Assembly (NCBI RefSeq): GCF_030464885.1
Contig: NZ_JALPRJ010000007.1
Location: 115,423-179,422, forward strand
Reading direction: 5' to 3'
Source of the DNA: Caballeronia sp. SEWSISQ10-4 2
GTDB lineage: Bacteria; Pseudomonadota; Gammaproteobacteria; Burkholderiales; Burkholderiaceae
DNA length: 64,000 nucleotides
Shown: piece after piece, positions 26,694 through 36,180 of the stretch
Layout of the letters: each line of letters begins with the position of its first letter
Position numbering within the stretch: position 1 is the stretch's first letter
The notes under the pieces: model-generated
The model's input: the letters and a program-made list of their open reading frames with translations, nothing else
Databases searched by the model: none
Told to the model about the DNA's origin: nothing
Program-made: the position numbers and the translations under genes

Positions 26694-27662
26694 TCAGCCG
26701 TTCTGCGTGCTGCTCTTGTAGCTGCCCCCGCCGGCGAATCCCTTGAGGATCAGCATCAGATGGAAGTAGAGACGTTTGCTGAGCCCGTAGTTGTACGCAT
26801 ACAGATGGGCGAGTGCGATGCTAAGGCCCTGCATGGGTTGATGATTGCGTGCGTACACTGACACCACAATCGGCACGATCCGCTTGAGCGCCAGTTCGCG
26901 CGCCGGTTCAAGGCTGGTGTCGAGCTTGAGCGACTTCAGAAAGTCATAGGCCAGTACCGCTGCAGCCGTGGTCGAGCGCGCGCTGGTCAGGGTGATCGAT
27001 ACGTCGGTCTTCCGGCAAAACGATACGTATTCCTTGAGGTAATAAACCTTCCTGGCGGCAAGACAGATTTGCGCGCCGAACACGAAGTCGCAACCGACGC
27101 CATATTGTTTTCTATAGCCGATTTTCTTGACCAGATCCGCGTTGGCGAGCCAGCCGTTGTTCGGCATCATCTGGATCAGGCCAGTGCGTCCTGGATTGGG
27201 CTGCAGGCCGGCTGCGGCTTCCGTGCGGTAGTAAGCTGAATTGAGCTTGCGGCTGCCTTCAATGTCGACGCGTCCGGCGTTGTCCATTTGATACTGGTCG
27301 CCGAATGCAACGTCGAGGTCCGGGTGCAGATTCCACGCGGACAGCAGCCGTTCGATGCAATCGGTCTTGAGCGCATCGTCGTCGTGAATCAGAAGAATTT
27401 TATCCCCGGTGGCCCGCTTGAAGAGGCTGGCGACATTGTCTACCTGCCCGAGCGGCGGTTCGTTCTTGACGTAGGAGATCCGCGTTTCGTGGAGATACGT
27501 TGTATCGATCAGGTTTCGCGTGCGGGTATCGCTGGAATCGTCGCCAATGAGTATTTCGATGTTCGTGTGCGTCTGGGCCAGGCACGATGCGAGCGACTCC
27601 ATCAGCAGCTCGGGTCTGTTGCACGTTGGCAGGCAAATGGAGATCTTCGTCTGTCGCATCAT
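26694..27662 (-). CDS. family 2 glycosyltransferase
   Basis: A 322-residue GT-A glycosyltransferase. ISICLPTCNRPELLMESLASCL opens the nucleotide-binding fold, IEILIGDDSSD holds the first Asp pair and ILLIHDDDALKTDC the DxD-like metal motif. There is no membrane segment apart from hydrophobic stretches at the C-terminus. Two adjacent ATGs (27662 and 27659) follow GGTGAGAAC. Donor and acceptor are unknown. It is monocistronic, with an AT-rich upstream region unlike its surroundings. Confidence 0.88.
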   Translation of the reverse strand: MMRQTKISICLPTCNRPELLMESLASCLAQTHTNIEILIGDDSSDTRTRNLIDTTYLHETRISYVKNEPPLGQVDNVASLFKRATGDKILLIHDDDALKTDCIERLLSAWNLHPDLDVAFGDQYQMDNAGRVDIEGSRKLNSAYYRTEAAAGLQPNPGRTGLIQMMPNNGWLANADLVKKIGYRKQYGVGCDFVFGAQICLAARKVYYLKEYVSFCRKTDVSITLTSARSTTAAAVLAYDFLKSLKLDTSLEPARELALKRIVPIVVSVYARNHQPMQGLSIALAHLYAYNYGLSKRLYFHLMLILKGFAGGGSYKSSTQNG

Positions 27663-27988
27663 GTTCTCACCGTGGGCTGAAGGGTTGGATCGATCGGGCG
27701 CATTCGGGCTAAACAACGAAAACGCGGCCTTGGGTTATAGAGAGAAAGACTGAGTAAGGAGCCCGACGTTGTTGTTTTATACGGTTGCGCATTTATTTCG
27801 TCAACGCGATTAAATGCCAGTGAAAGGAAACTGATTTATTTTTATTTTTTACCCGGCAAACGCTTAAAAAGGTATGGTAATTTCTTCAGATGATAAGGGT
27901 TTTCACGGATCTTAAACACGTGGACAAGCGCCCGAATGCACCGCCCATCGGCATTCGAGGCGCTTAAGGAATCAGCAGAAAAAGCGGT
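27663..27988. other. AT-rich intergenic region with a hairpin
   Basis: The segment 27750-27900 is clearly poorer in GC than neighbouring DNA and probably holds the glycosyltransferase promoter. At 27926-27939 and 27951-27965 a 14-bp stem with one bulged base (arms around AAGCGCC and GGCGCTT) sits just beyond the IclR stop codon and may end that transcript. Confidence 0.5.
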
Positions 27989-28819
27989 TTATTCGCCTTC
28001 GAGGTTGTACCCGCTAAATCCCATGAGCGCAGACAAGCGCCCGGCCATCTCGCCGACCATCCGGCAGACTTCGTCGAACTCGGGATTGATCTTTTTATCG
28101 ATCCGCTCGAGATACGGCACGTTGACCGCCGCAATCGCATCGCCGCTGCTTCCGATCACTGGGAACGCCACATTGGTCACACCGCGCATCTGCCGGCTGG
28201 GCACGATCTCATGCCCGGTCGCGCGAATCTCGTCGAGCAGCGCAAGCAAAACCGCCGGCTCGACATCGTTCTCGCCTTCCACGCGCGTATGTGCAGCGAG
28301 CATCCTCTCCCGCTCGGCGATGTCGCGAAAAGCCAATAATACGTGGCCCGACGAGGTATCGGTCAGTCCCATTACAGCGCCGACTTTCAACCCGAACGAC
28401 CATCGTTCGGGACTATCGACCTGGGCGATAACCGCGACCCGGCCGCTGTTATAAATCGACAGATGGCACGACTGCCGCGTCATGTTCGCGAGATCGCGCA
28501 GGAGCGGCAGCGCCATGGCGGTCAGCGATCGAATAGGCTGCTGCCTGTGCGCCATTTCGAACAGCTTGAGCGTCAGCGTATAGCGGTCGTTATGATCGCC
28601 CTGCACATAACCGCGACGCTCGAGCGTCACGACCATGCGGAAGATTTCGCTCACGGTGCGGCCGAGTTTCATCGACAGTTCGTTGAGCGTGTAACCCTCG
28701 ACGGTATCGACGAGTACGTCGAGAATATCGAGTCCTTTCTCGAGTGCGGGCGCGGTGTAGCGCGGGCTGTTGGCGTTCTCGTCGGACGCATTCCGGGACG
28801 GCTTCAGAACTGTATTCAT
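27989..28819 (-). CDS. IclR-family transcriptional regulator
   Basis: A 276-residue regulator with an N-terminal winged helix (ALEKGLDILDVLVDTVEGYTLNELSMKLG, first part) and a C-terminal ligand-binding GAF-like domain (HLSIYNSGRVAVIAQVDSPE, GVTNVAFPVIGSSGDAIAAV). It follows the MFS and SDR genes on the same strand, 52 bases after the MFS gene, and probably controls them in response to a pathway metabolite. Confidence 0.92.
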   Translation of the reverse strand: MNTVLKPSRNASDENANSPRYTAPALEKGLDILDVLVDTVEGYTLNELSMKLGRTVSEIFRMVVTLERRGYVQGDHNDRYTLTLKLFEMAHRQQPIRSLTAMALPLLRDLANMTRQSCHLSIYNSGRVAVIAQVDSPERWSFGLKVGAVMGLTDTSSGHVLLAFRDIAERERMLAAHTRVEGENDVEPAVLLALLDEIRATGHEIVPSRQMRGVTNVAFPVIGSSGDAIAAVNVPYLERIDKKINPEFDEVCRMVGEMAGRLSALMGFSGYNLEGE

Positions 28820-28871
28820 GGCAATGTAATCATCAAAAAGGAACGCGACGCGATCAAGCTAAGCCGGGCGG

Positions 28872-30194
28872 TCAAAGCGCGCGATCCCGATTGGCGATAC
28901 GCGCTGGCAAGCCGAACAGGATCAGCAGGGCGGCGAGGATCAATACCGCCGCAATGGCGTAGAGACCGCCCGACGGCACGCCGGTGACATCGACTACTTT
29001 ACCGACCAGATACGGACTGATGATGCCGCCGAGATTCCCAATGGAGTTGATCAACGCGATGCCACCGGCGGCGGCCGTGCCGCTCAGGAATGCGGGCGGC
29101 AAGGTCCAGAACACGGGCAGGCAGCCGATCGCGCCGACCGCGGCGATCACGAGCGAGATCATGGCAAGCGTGGTGTCGTGAGCGAAATACGCGCTCAGCA
29201 TATAACCGATGCCACCCACGCCAACCGCCAGCCCGAGGTGCCAGCGACGCTCGCCGCGCCGGTCCGAGCTCTTGCCCAGCGCCACCATGCCTATACCCGC
29301 CGCCGCATACGGAATCGCGGTCAGGAGACCGATTGTCATCGGACTGGTGATGCCGGTGTTCTTGATCAGTTGCGGCATCCAGAACGTCAGTCCATAGAGC
29401 CCCATCAGCATGAAGAGATAGATCAGCGAGAGCAGCAGCGTGCCGGGCTGGCGCATGGCGTCGATGAATTTGTGCGACGTGCCGTGGTCCTCGCGCTCCA
29501 GATTGGTTTGCAGCACGGCCTTCTCTTCGGCGCTGAGCCACTTTGCGCTGGCGATGCGGTCATCGAGAATAGCCAGCACGAGCAAGCCGAGCAGGGCGGT
29601 CGGTAAACCTTCCAGCAGGAACAGCCACTGCCAGCCCGCCAATCCCCCGAGACCGGCGAAGCGCGTCATGATGAAGCCCGACAAAGGTCCGCCGATCACG
29701 CCCGAAATCGATATCGACGTCATGAAAAGCGCATTGATACGCGCTCGCCGCTTGGCGGGAAACCAGTACGTGAAGTACAGGATGATGCCTGGCAGAAAAC
29801 CCGCTTCCGTCGCGCCAATGACGAAGCGCAGCACATAGAACCATGTTTCCGATGTGACGAACATCATCGCGGCCGAGGCGATACCCCACGAGATCATGAT
29901 GCGCGCGATCCAGACGCGCGCACCGACGCGGCTCAGGATCAGGTTGCTGGGAATCTCGAAGATGAAATAACCGACGAAGAAGATGCTGGCGCCGAAGCCA
30001 TACGCCGCGTTGGAGAGGCCGAGATCGCCCTGCATTTGCAGCTTGGCAAAGCTGATGTTGACGCGATCGAAGTAGGCGAAGATGAAGCAGACGATCAGCA
30101 AGGGCACGATCCGCCACACGGCCTTGCGATACGCATTTTCCTCGAACGCGGCGGCGGCTTCGGGGCTCGCCGCGAGCGGAATCGATCCTGACAT
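28872..30194 (-). CDS. MFS transporter, anion:cation symporter type
   Basis: A 440-residue protein with about twelve helices. FIFAYFDRVNISFAKLQM near the N-terminus is the signature of the ACS subfamily (tartrate, galactonate, phthalate carriers), with IPSNLILSRVGARVWIARIM and AGFLPGIILYFTYWFPAKRRAR following. It lies between the SDR dehydrogenase and IclR genes, so it probably imports the acid that the dehydrogenase helps degrade. Confidence 0.9.
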   Translation of the reverse strand: MSGSIPLAASPEAAAAFEENAYRKAVWRIVPLLIVCFIFAYFDRVNISFAKLQMQGDLGLSNAAYGFGASIFFVGYFIFEIPSNLILSRVGARVWIARIMISWGIASAAMMFVTSETWFYVLRFVIGATEAGFLPGIILYFTYWFPAKRRARINALFMTSISISGVIGGPLSGFIMTRFAGLGGLAGWQWLFLLEGLPTALLGLLVLAILDDRIASAKWLSAEEKAVLQTNLEREDHGTSHKFIDAMRQPGTLLLSLIYLFMLMGLYGLTFWMPQLIKNTGITSPMTIGLLTAIPYAAAGIGMVALGKSSDRRGERRWHLGLAVGVGGIGYMLSAYFAHDTTLAMISLVIAAVGAIGCLPVFWTLPPAFLSGTAAAGGIALINSIGNLGGIISPYLVGKVVDVTGVPSGGLYAIAAVLILAALLILFGLPARIANRDRAL

Positions 30195-30262
30195 GGAGGT
30201 CTCCTCTTGTTTATCGTTGTTATGTTTTTTCGACGTTAATACGATATGCGAGTCAACCGATC

Positions 30263-31033
30263 TTAATTCGACCAGCCGCCGTCGATCATGTGAATCGCGC
30301 CGGTGGTGAACGCGGATTCATCTGAGGCGAGATACGTCACCAGCGCGGCGACTTCTTCCGCGCGCCCGACCCGGCCGATAGGCTGACGCGCAACGAACGC
30401 AGCGCGAACCTGTTCTTCGTCCAGATTCGACGCAGCGGCCTGGCTTGCAATCCGGCCACGCAGCGACGGCGATTCAATCGTGCCTGGACAAATCGCGTTG
30501 CAACGAATGGCCTGGCCCACGAAATCGGCGGCTACGGACTTCGTCAAACCGATCACGGCCGCCTTCGATGCGCCATAAACAAAACGGTTCGGCACGCCTT
30601 TCACGCTGGACGCCGCTGAGGCCATATTGATGATCGAGGCCCCTTTGCCTGCGTCGATCATGGCGGGGAGGAACGCGCGAATGGTCCGGTACATGGCCTT
30701 GACGTTCAGGTCGAAGCTGAAATCCCAGTCCTTGTCCGTGCATTTCAGGATGTTGCCGTCATGGACGTAGCCGGCGCAGTTGAACAACACGTCGAGCGGG
30801 CCGGTTTTCGCGGCGAAGGCGTCGACATCGGCGGAATCGAGCACGTTCAGGCGCGCGGTGCGCAAGGTGGAGCCTTCTCCTGCGTCGCGGGCGAGTTCAG
30901 CGAGCGCACTTTCGTCGATATCGGTGGCCCAGACGTGGGCGCCTTCGGCGGCGAGCATGAGCGCGGAAGCCCGTCCGATGCCTTTGCCGGCAGCCGTCAC
31001 CACGATGTTTTTGCCTTCGACACGCTTGACCAT
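30263..31033 (-). CDS. SDR-family dehydrogenase
   Basis: A 256-residue Rossmann enzyme. TAAGKGIGRASA is the nucleotide-binding TGxxxGxG variant in which Thr-Ala-Ala replaces Thr-Gly; it is shared with the DHRS6-like and 2-keto-3-deoxy-L-fuconate dehydrogenase branch. NCAGYV, Ser in MASAASSVKG, and YGASK complete the active site. The start at MVKRVEGKN follows AAAAAGGAG; an upstream ATG adds 16 residues. As first gene of the SDR-MFS-IclR unit it suggests a sugar-acid pathway, but the exact substrate is inference. Confidence 0.9.
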   Translation of the reverse strand: MVKRVEGKNIVVTAAGKGIGRASALMLAAEGAHVWATDIDESALAELARDAGEGSTLRTARLNVLDSADVDAFAAKTGPLDVLFNCAGYVHDGNILKCTDKDWDFSFDLNVKAMYRTIRAFLPAMIDAGKGASIINMASAASSVKGVPNRFVYGASKAAVIGLTKSVAADFVGQAIRCNAICPGTIESPSLRGRIASQAAASNLDEEQVRAAFVARQPIGRVGRAEEVAALVTYLASDESAFTTGAIHMIDGGWSN

Positions 31034-31286
31034 TGATGCTCCTTTTTCGGTTGGTGGTCCCGCCGACGCGGTGTCCCGCATGGCTTTCGGGTCGAATTTT
31101 CACATATGAAAAGAATTTTTATAAGTGAAGGTAAACGCTGAGATTGGACGGAAAGTGCTTTGAAAGGGTTTTTTACCCGTGCCGGTGCGGACGCGGCAGG
31201 GTTTTGCAGGCGCGAGCAAAAACCGCCGTGCGAACGAAAACCACCGCCCGTGATACCGTTCCCCTTTTTCCAGCCAGGAGACGGCC

Positions 31287-31490
31287 ATGCCGACCGGACG
31301 AGTAAAGTGGTTCAGCGATGCAAAGGGTTTTGGTTTCATCACCCCCGACGACGGCAGCGAAGAGCTGTTCGTCCATTTTTCGGAGATCAAGACGGAAGGT
31401 TTCAAGTCCTTGCTGGAGAACCAGAAGGTGAGCTTCGATATAGGCCAGGGCCCCAAGGGCAAACAAGCGTCGAACATCCAGCCTGCTTGA
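31287..31490 (+). CDS. cspA: cold-shock domain protein
   Basis: A 67-residue single cold-shock domain. KGFGFITP (RNP1) and LFVHFSEI (RNP2) are the nucleic-acid-binding motifs. It follows AGGAGACGGCC. It would act as an RNA chaperone; whether it is cold-induced is not visible. It stands alone between divergent genes. Directly downstream is a 20-base imperfect direct repeat (31504-31543) built on TTGGAAGCGG. Confidence 0.95.
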   Translation: MPTGRVKWFSDAKGFGFITPDDGSEELFVHFSEIKTEGFKSLLENQKVSFDIGQGPKGKQASNIQPA

Positions 31491-31613
31491 ATCGCTGGTT
31501 GGGACCGATTGGAAGCGGTTGGCACCGGTTGGAAGCGGACAGCAGTGCGCTTGGGCTGGCGCATCGTCGTGCAAGGCTTTGAACCAGCCCCGCACGACGC
31601 ACGCGGTGCATCG

Positions 31614-33077
31614 TTATCCCACGTGTCGTTCCGGATGCCGCAGCCGCGAATTATTGCGCCCATACGCCATGTAGATCACGAGCCCTATTACCAGCCAGAC
31701 CACGAGCCGCATCCACGTGACGAGTGGCAGGCCAGTCATCAGGAGCACGCAAAACAGGATGCCGAGGATCGGTACGACCGGCACGCCCGGCACACGAAAA
31801 GGCCGGTTCGCACCCGAGTCGCTGCGCCGCAGATAGATCACCGCGCCGCACACCAGAACGAAGGCGAACAACGTGCCGATGCTCACCATCTCGCCCAGCA
31901 CGCTGATCGGTGTAAAGGCCGCCACGATCGCGACGACAGTACCAATCAAGGTCTGACTCATGTGCGGTGTCTTCAGGCGCGGATGAACTCGCGCGAACAA
32001 TCCCGGCAGCAAGCCATCCTGCGACATCGTGAAGAAAATGCGGCTCTGCCCGTATAACAGCACGAGGATCACGGTCGTCAGACCGGTCAGCGCACCGACC
32101 TTGATGAGGATCGAAAACCAGGTGAGGCCGATCACATCCACGCCCTTTGCAATCGGGTCGGGCACATTCAACTCGCCATAAGGCACGAGTCCTGTCAGCA
32201 CACCCGCCACCGCGATATACAGGATCGTGCAGATCACCAGCGACCCGAGAATGCCAATAGGCATGTCGCGCTGCGGTTTTTTCGCTTCCTGGGCACACGT
32301 CGATACCGCATCGAAGCCGATGAACGCAAAGAAGACTACCGCGGAGCCGCGCAGGATCCCGCTCATGCCGAAGTTGCCGAACTCGCCGGTGTTCGCCGGG
32401 ATGAAAGGATGCCAGTTCGCGGGATGCACGAAGAACACGCCGAGCGCGAGAAACGCCACCACGACAAAGAGCTTGATCGCGACCATGACGTTATTGAGCC
32501 GGGCCGACTCCTTGGTCCCCATCACGAGCATGAGCGTGAGGACCGCGATGATGAAGACGGCCGGCAGGTTGACCATGCCCGCCACCGACGTCCCGTCGGC
32601 AAGCTTCACCATAGTGCCGGGCGCGGCGGCCAGTCTGGGTGGAATGGAGATGCCCAGGTTATGCAGCAAGCTCACGATATAACCCGACCATCCGACCGCG
32701 ACGGTGGACGCGCCCATCGCGTATTCGAGGATCAGGTCCCAGCCGATGATCCACGCAAACACTTCGCCCAGCGTGGCATAGGTATAGGTGTAGCTGCTGC
32801 CGCACACGGGCAGCATGGCTGCGAGTTCGGAATAACACAGGCCGACAAACGCGCATGCAATCCCGCCGAGTATGAACGACAGAATGATGGCCGGTCCCGC
32901 GAACTGCGCGGCGGCCGTGCCTGTCAGCACGAAGATGCCGGCGCCGATGATGGCGCCAATGCCCATTGCCGTAATGCTGAGTGCGCCCAGTGTCTTCGCT
33001 AGCGGGCGCTCGCCGCCGTCAGCACTCTTGACGATATCAGCGACGGATTTGCGCGCCATGTAACTCGTGTCAGCCAT
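31614..33077 (-). CDS. APC-family amino-acid permease
   Basis: A 487-residue membrane protein of about twelve helices in the cationic amino-acid transporter (YfnA/CAT) branch. GALSITAMGIGAIIGAGIFVLTG holds the helix-1 substrate loop, YSELAAMLPVCGSSYTYTYA and FFAFIGFDAVSTCAQEAKKP are conserved family segments. The start at MADTSYMARK was chosen over an ATG 105 bases upstream, because the conserved cytoplasmic lead begins there. The substrate is probably an amino acid; it is not further defined. Confidence 0.92.
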   Translation of the reverse strand: MADTSYMARKSVADIVKSADGGERPLAKTLGALSITAMGIGAIIGAGIFVLTGTAAAQFAGPAIILSFILGGIACAFVGLCYSELAAMLPVCGSSYTYTYATLGEVFAWIIGWDLILEYAMGASTVAVGWSGYIVSLLHNLGISIPPRLAAAPGTMVKLADGTSVAGMVNLPAVFIIAVLTLMLVMGTKESARLNNVMVAIKLFVVVAFLALGVFFVHPANWHPFIPANTGEFGNFGMSGILRGSAVVFFAFIGFDAVSTCAQEAKKPQRDMPIGILGSLVICTILYIAVAGVLTGLVPYGELNVPDPIAKGVDVIGLTWFSILIKVGALTGLTTVILVLLYGQSRIFFTMSQDGLLPGLFARVHPRLKTPHMSQTLIGTVVAIVAAFTPISVLGEMVSIGTLFAFVLVCGAVIYLRRSDSGANRPFRVPGVPVVPILGILFCVLLMTGLPLVTWMRLVVWLVIGLVIYMAYGRNNSRLRHPERHVG

Positions 33078-33329
33078 GATGTATCGCCTCGGTCGTACGT
33101 TTGTGGGCACGAATTGAACCGGACGCATTGCCGGATCAACTAGCGGATCACTACGAAAAACGCTTGATGCAAGACGACTCACGACAACTCACTGCAACGA
33201 GTGAATGACGTTGACGGATTAAGTCTATGCCGAATGAGATTTATTGTGAAGCTATGTAATGACCCGATCTTGCAGCGGGTAGGGTGCAAGATCGGCGTGG
33301 CATGCGTAGTGCTGCCGGGAGGGGTTGAT

Positions 33330-33349
33330 CATCGCGTGAGCACGCGATG
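33330..33349. repeat. perfect palindrome CATCGCGTG-AG-CACGCGATG
   Basis: Two 9-base arms with a 2-base spacer lie 53 bases beyond the aroG stop and about 250 upstream of the permease start. It may be a protein-binding site or an aroG 3' hairpin; there is no T-run. The rest of the 33078-33402 gap shows nothing else I can support. Confidence 0.5.
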
Positions 33350-33402
33350 CAATTGCGGCAATGCAGCGCTTAACGAGCCACATGAGCCTTATCAAGCACG
33401 TG

Positions 33403-34521
33403 TCAGTGCTTGCGGCGCTCGCGTACTGCAGCAGCAAGTGTTTGCAGGACCGGCTCGGTTTGTGTCCAGGCGAGGCAGGCATCGGTGATGGAAACACCAT
33501 GACGCAGCGGCACACCGGGCTTGAGATCTTGCCGGCCTTCTTCCAGATGGCTTTCGATCATCACGCCGATAATGCGCCGGTCACCGTCACTCAGTTGCCG
33601 CGCGATGTCCTGTCCTACATCGATTTGACGCAGATGCGACTTGCCCGAATTGGCATGCGAGCAATCGATCATCACCTGCTCGCGAAGTCCGACTTCCTTG
33701 AGTGCGGCGCATGCGGCCGCGACGCCTTCGCTATCGTAATTCGGTCCCTTCTTGCCGCCGCGCAGGATGACGTGCGCGTCCGCGTTGCCACGCGTTTCGA
33801 AGATCGCGGCCATACCCATCTTGGTCATGCCCATGAACGCATGGCTTGCATGTGCCGCGACGATTGCGTCTGCCGCGATCTGCACGCCGCCGTCGGTGCC
33901 GTTCTTGAAACCGATCGGGCAGCTGAGTCCCGAAGCCAGTTGCCGATGGCTCTGGCTCTCTGTCGTGCGTGCGCCGATAGCACCCCAGGCAATCAGATCC
34001 GCGATGTATTGCGGGCTCAGCAAGTCGAGAAACTCGGTGCCCGTCGGCAAGCCGATGCTGCTGATGTCGAGCAGCAATTGGCGCGCGCGGTGCAGTCCTT
34101 CATTAATACGAAACGTGCCGTCGAGAAGCGGGTCGTTGATATAACCCTTCCAACCCACGGTGGTCCTTGGCTTTTCGAAATACACGCGCATCACGATCAG
34201 CAGATCGTCGCGCAGTTCGTCAGCAGCGGCCTTCAGGAGGTTCGCGTATTCAAGCGCCTGGTCATGATCGTGAATCGAGCACGGTCCGACGACGGCGACC
34301 AGCCGGTCGTCACGGCCTTGCAGGATGTCGGCTATTTCAACGCGGCTCTTTTCGACCAGCGTCTGCACGCTGAGCGGAACGGGCAGATCGTCTTGGAGCA
34401 GCGCGGGGGAAATCAGCGGACGGACCGCACCGATGCGGACGTCGTCGATGCGGGTCGTGTCTTGCGTCGAGTCAGCACGGCCGGCCTCCTGGTCGTGATA
34501 TGGGTTGTCGAGGCGGCTCAT
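33403..34521 (-). CDS. aroG: 3-deoxy-7-phosphoheptulonate synthase (type I)
   Basis: A 372-residue DAHP synthase, first step of aromatic amino-acid synthesis, joining PEP and erythrose 4-phosphate. LVAVVGPCSIHDHDQALEYA, VYFEKPRTTVGWKGYINDP, and IGARTTESQSHRQLASGLS carry substrate contacts; ligands of the metal site appear in VMIDCSHANSGK and GVMIESHLEEGRQ. It belongs to the AroF/G/H class and so is probably feedback-inhibited; which amino acid cannot be stated. The start at MSRLDNPYHD follows CGGAGAAAC. Confidence 0.95.
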   Translation of the reverse strand: MSRLDNPYHDQEAGRADSTQDTTRIDDVRIGAVRPLISPALLQDDLPVPLSVQTLVEKSRVEIADILQGRDDRLVAVVGPCSIHDHDQALEYANLLKAAADELRDDLLIVMRVYFEKPRTTVGWKGYINDPLLDGTFRINEGLHRARQLLLDISSIGLPTGTEFLDLLSPQYIADLIAWGAIGARTTESQSHRQLASGLSCPIGFKNGTDGGVQIAADAIVAAHASHAFMGMTKMGMAAIFETRGNADAHVILRGGKKGPNYDSEGVAAACAALKEVGLREQVMIDCSHANSGKSHLRQIDVGQDIARQLSDGDRRIIGVMIESHLEEGRQDLKPGVPLRHGVSITDACLAWTQTEPVLQTLAAAVRERRKH

Positions 34522-34674
34522 GGGGTGTTTCTCCGAAAAACGTGGTGACAGCCCGGGATTATCGCATTTGGGCCGCGCTTTGGGATTCCAGCCCTCCGGG
34601 TAGCAGCGAACAGGCGACAAATCTTGACGCATTGCAAAAACCAGCCTATAACCATCCCATTGGATGGAGATTGG

Positions 34675-35103
34675 ATGGTTTTAATGATGCAAAAAGCTGA
34701 AATACTCCGGCCGAAGGGCGGTGAGACTGAGAAGATCACGATCAATCTGGGTCCTATCGACCTGGGGCAGATCGACTTGCTGGTGGAAGAAGGGTTTTAT
34801 TCCAACCGCACGGACCTGATTCGCACGGCGATCCGAAATCAACTGGCGACACACGCTCAGGTCGTGAACGAAACGGTGACGCGGCGCGCGCTGGTGCTGG
34901 GTATGCAGCACTTTTCGAAGCGCGATCTGGAAGCGGCGCGCGCAGCGGGCGAGCGGTTCGACATTCAGGTGCTGGGGCTCGCGAGCATTGCCGCGGATGT
35001 TTCTCCCGAACTGGCGCTCGAGACGATCGCATCGATCGTCGTGCTCGGCGCTTTTCATGCCTCGCCTGCGGTGAAAGCTGCGCTGGCTGGCCGTATTGCT
35101 TAG
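34675..35103 (+). CDS. ribbon-helix-helix (CopG-type) regulator
   Basis: A 142-residue protein. KITINLGPIDLGQIDLLV then EEGFYSNRTDLIRTAIRNQL form the RHH DNA-binding dimer unit, and the C-terminal half is an uncharacterised alpha-helical extension. GGAG five bases before the ATG at 34675 favours this start; MMQKAEIL at 34684 is the alternative. It is 42 bases upstream of the esterase gene in the same direction, so it likely regulates itself and that gene. Confidence 0.85.
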   Translation: MVLMMQKAEILRPKGGETEKITINLGPIDLGQIDLLVEEGFYSNRTDLIRTAIRNQLATHAQVVNETVTRRALVLGMQHFSKRDLEAARAAGERFDIQVLGLASIAADVSPELALETIASIVVLGAFHASPAVKAALAGRIA

Positions 35104-35145
35104 CGATACTTATAGAAAGACGTACAAGAAAAACCGGAAAAGATA

Positions 35146-36150
35146 ATGAAACTCGACGAAGGATTCCTGCATTCGATGCAGGATGCAATGAAGCTGCTGC
35201 GTACTCGCGGCCCGCGGGAAGCGACCGCAGCACTGCAGCGCGTGCTTGGGCGGCAGGCGCAGCCCGTGCCTCATTCACCGCAGGGCGATGCTCCCGCTGT
35301 TCAACAACCCGGCACATTCACGACGCATAAGTTCGCGAACGCCGCCGGTCATCGGACCTACAAACTCTACGTGCCGAAGGGCCATAGCGGCCAGCCGTTG
35401 CCGCTCGTGGTGATGTTGCATGGCTGTACGCAGGACGCCGACGACTTCGCCGCAGGCACGCAAATGAACGCGCTGGCGGAACGGGACGGATGCATCGTGA
35501 TATATCCGGTGCAGCCGCAGAGGGCCAACACATCGAAGTGCTGGAACTGGTTCAAGCCAGCCGATCAGCGGCGCGACAGTGGCGAGCCGGCGCTGATCGC
35601 AGGCATTACGCGTGAAGTCATGACGAAACACGCCGTCGATCCGGCGCGCGTATTCGTGGCCGGTTTATCGGCGGGAGGGGCGATGGCAGCGATCATGATC
35701 CGCGCGTATCCGGATCTTTACGCTGCGGCGTGCGTGCATTCCGGGTTGGCCGCGGGTGCGGCGCACGATCTGCCATCGGCGCTGGCGGCCATGCGAGGTG
35801 GTAAAGCACCGCATGCTCCTAGCGTTGAAGCACCGAAGCGGCCGCTGATCGTTTTTCACGGCGATGCCGACGCGACCGTGCATCCATCGAACGCGGCTGA
35901 GTTATTGCGCGGTTTCGGCGGTCAGGCGATCGTGTTCGACGAGGCCTCTCACGCCGAGACGGGCAAACGCACGAGCACGGTGGAGCGGATGAAATCAGCG
36001 GAGGGTGTCGACGCGGAGTTGTGGCTCATTCATGGCGCGCCGCATGCCTGGGCGGGTGGTAGCGGGTATGGTTCGTACACCGATGCAACCGGTCCGGACG
36101 CGAGCGCGGCCATGATGCGCTTTTTCCTTGATCACCCGTTGCAACGTTGA
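35146..36150 (+). CDS. PHB-depolymerase-family esterase
   Basis: A 334-residue alpha/beta hydrolase. LPLVVMLHGCTQDADDFA gives the oxyanion-hole HGC, GLSAGGAMA the nucleophile Ser (about residue 183), FHGDADATVHP the Asp, and HGAPHAWAGG the His. There is no signal peptide, so unlike secreted depolymerases it probably acts inside the cell on oligomers or another ester. The N-terminal 60 residues are an unconserved leader starting MKLDEGFLHSMQDAMKLL. The pair with the RHH regulator suggests control with polyhydroxyalkanoate metabolism. Confidence 0.88.
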   Translation: MKLDEGFLHSMQDAMKLLRTRGPREATAALQRVLGRQAQPVPHSPQGDAPAVQQPGTFTTHKFANAAGHRTYKLYVPKGHSGQPLPLVVMLHGCTQDADDFAAGTQMNALAERDGCIVIYPVQPQRANTSKCWNWFKPADQRRDSGEPALIAGITREVMTKHAVDPARVFVAGLSAGGAMAAIMIRAYPDLYAAACVHSGLAAGAAHDLPSALAAMRGGKAPHAPSVEAPKRPLIVFHGDADATVHPSNAAELLRGFGGQAIVFDEASHAETGKRTSTVERMKSAEGVDAELWLIHGAPHAWAGGSGYGSYTDATGPDASAAMMRFFLDHPLQR

Positions 36151-36180
36151 CTGGTAAAGCTTTTCAAGGGGACGAAGATC

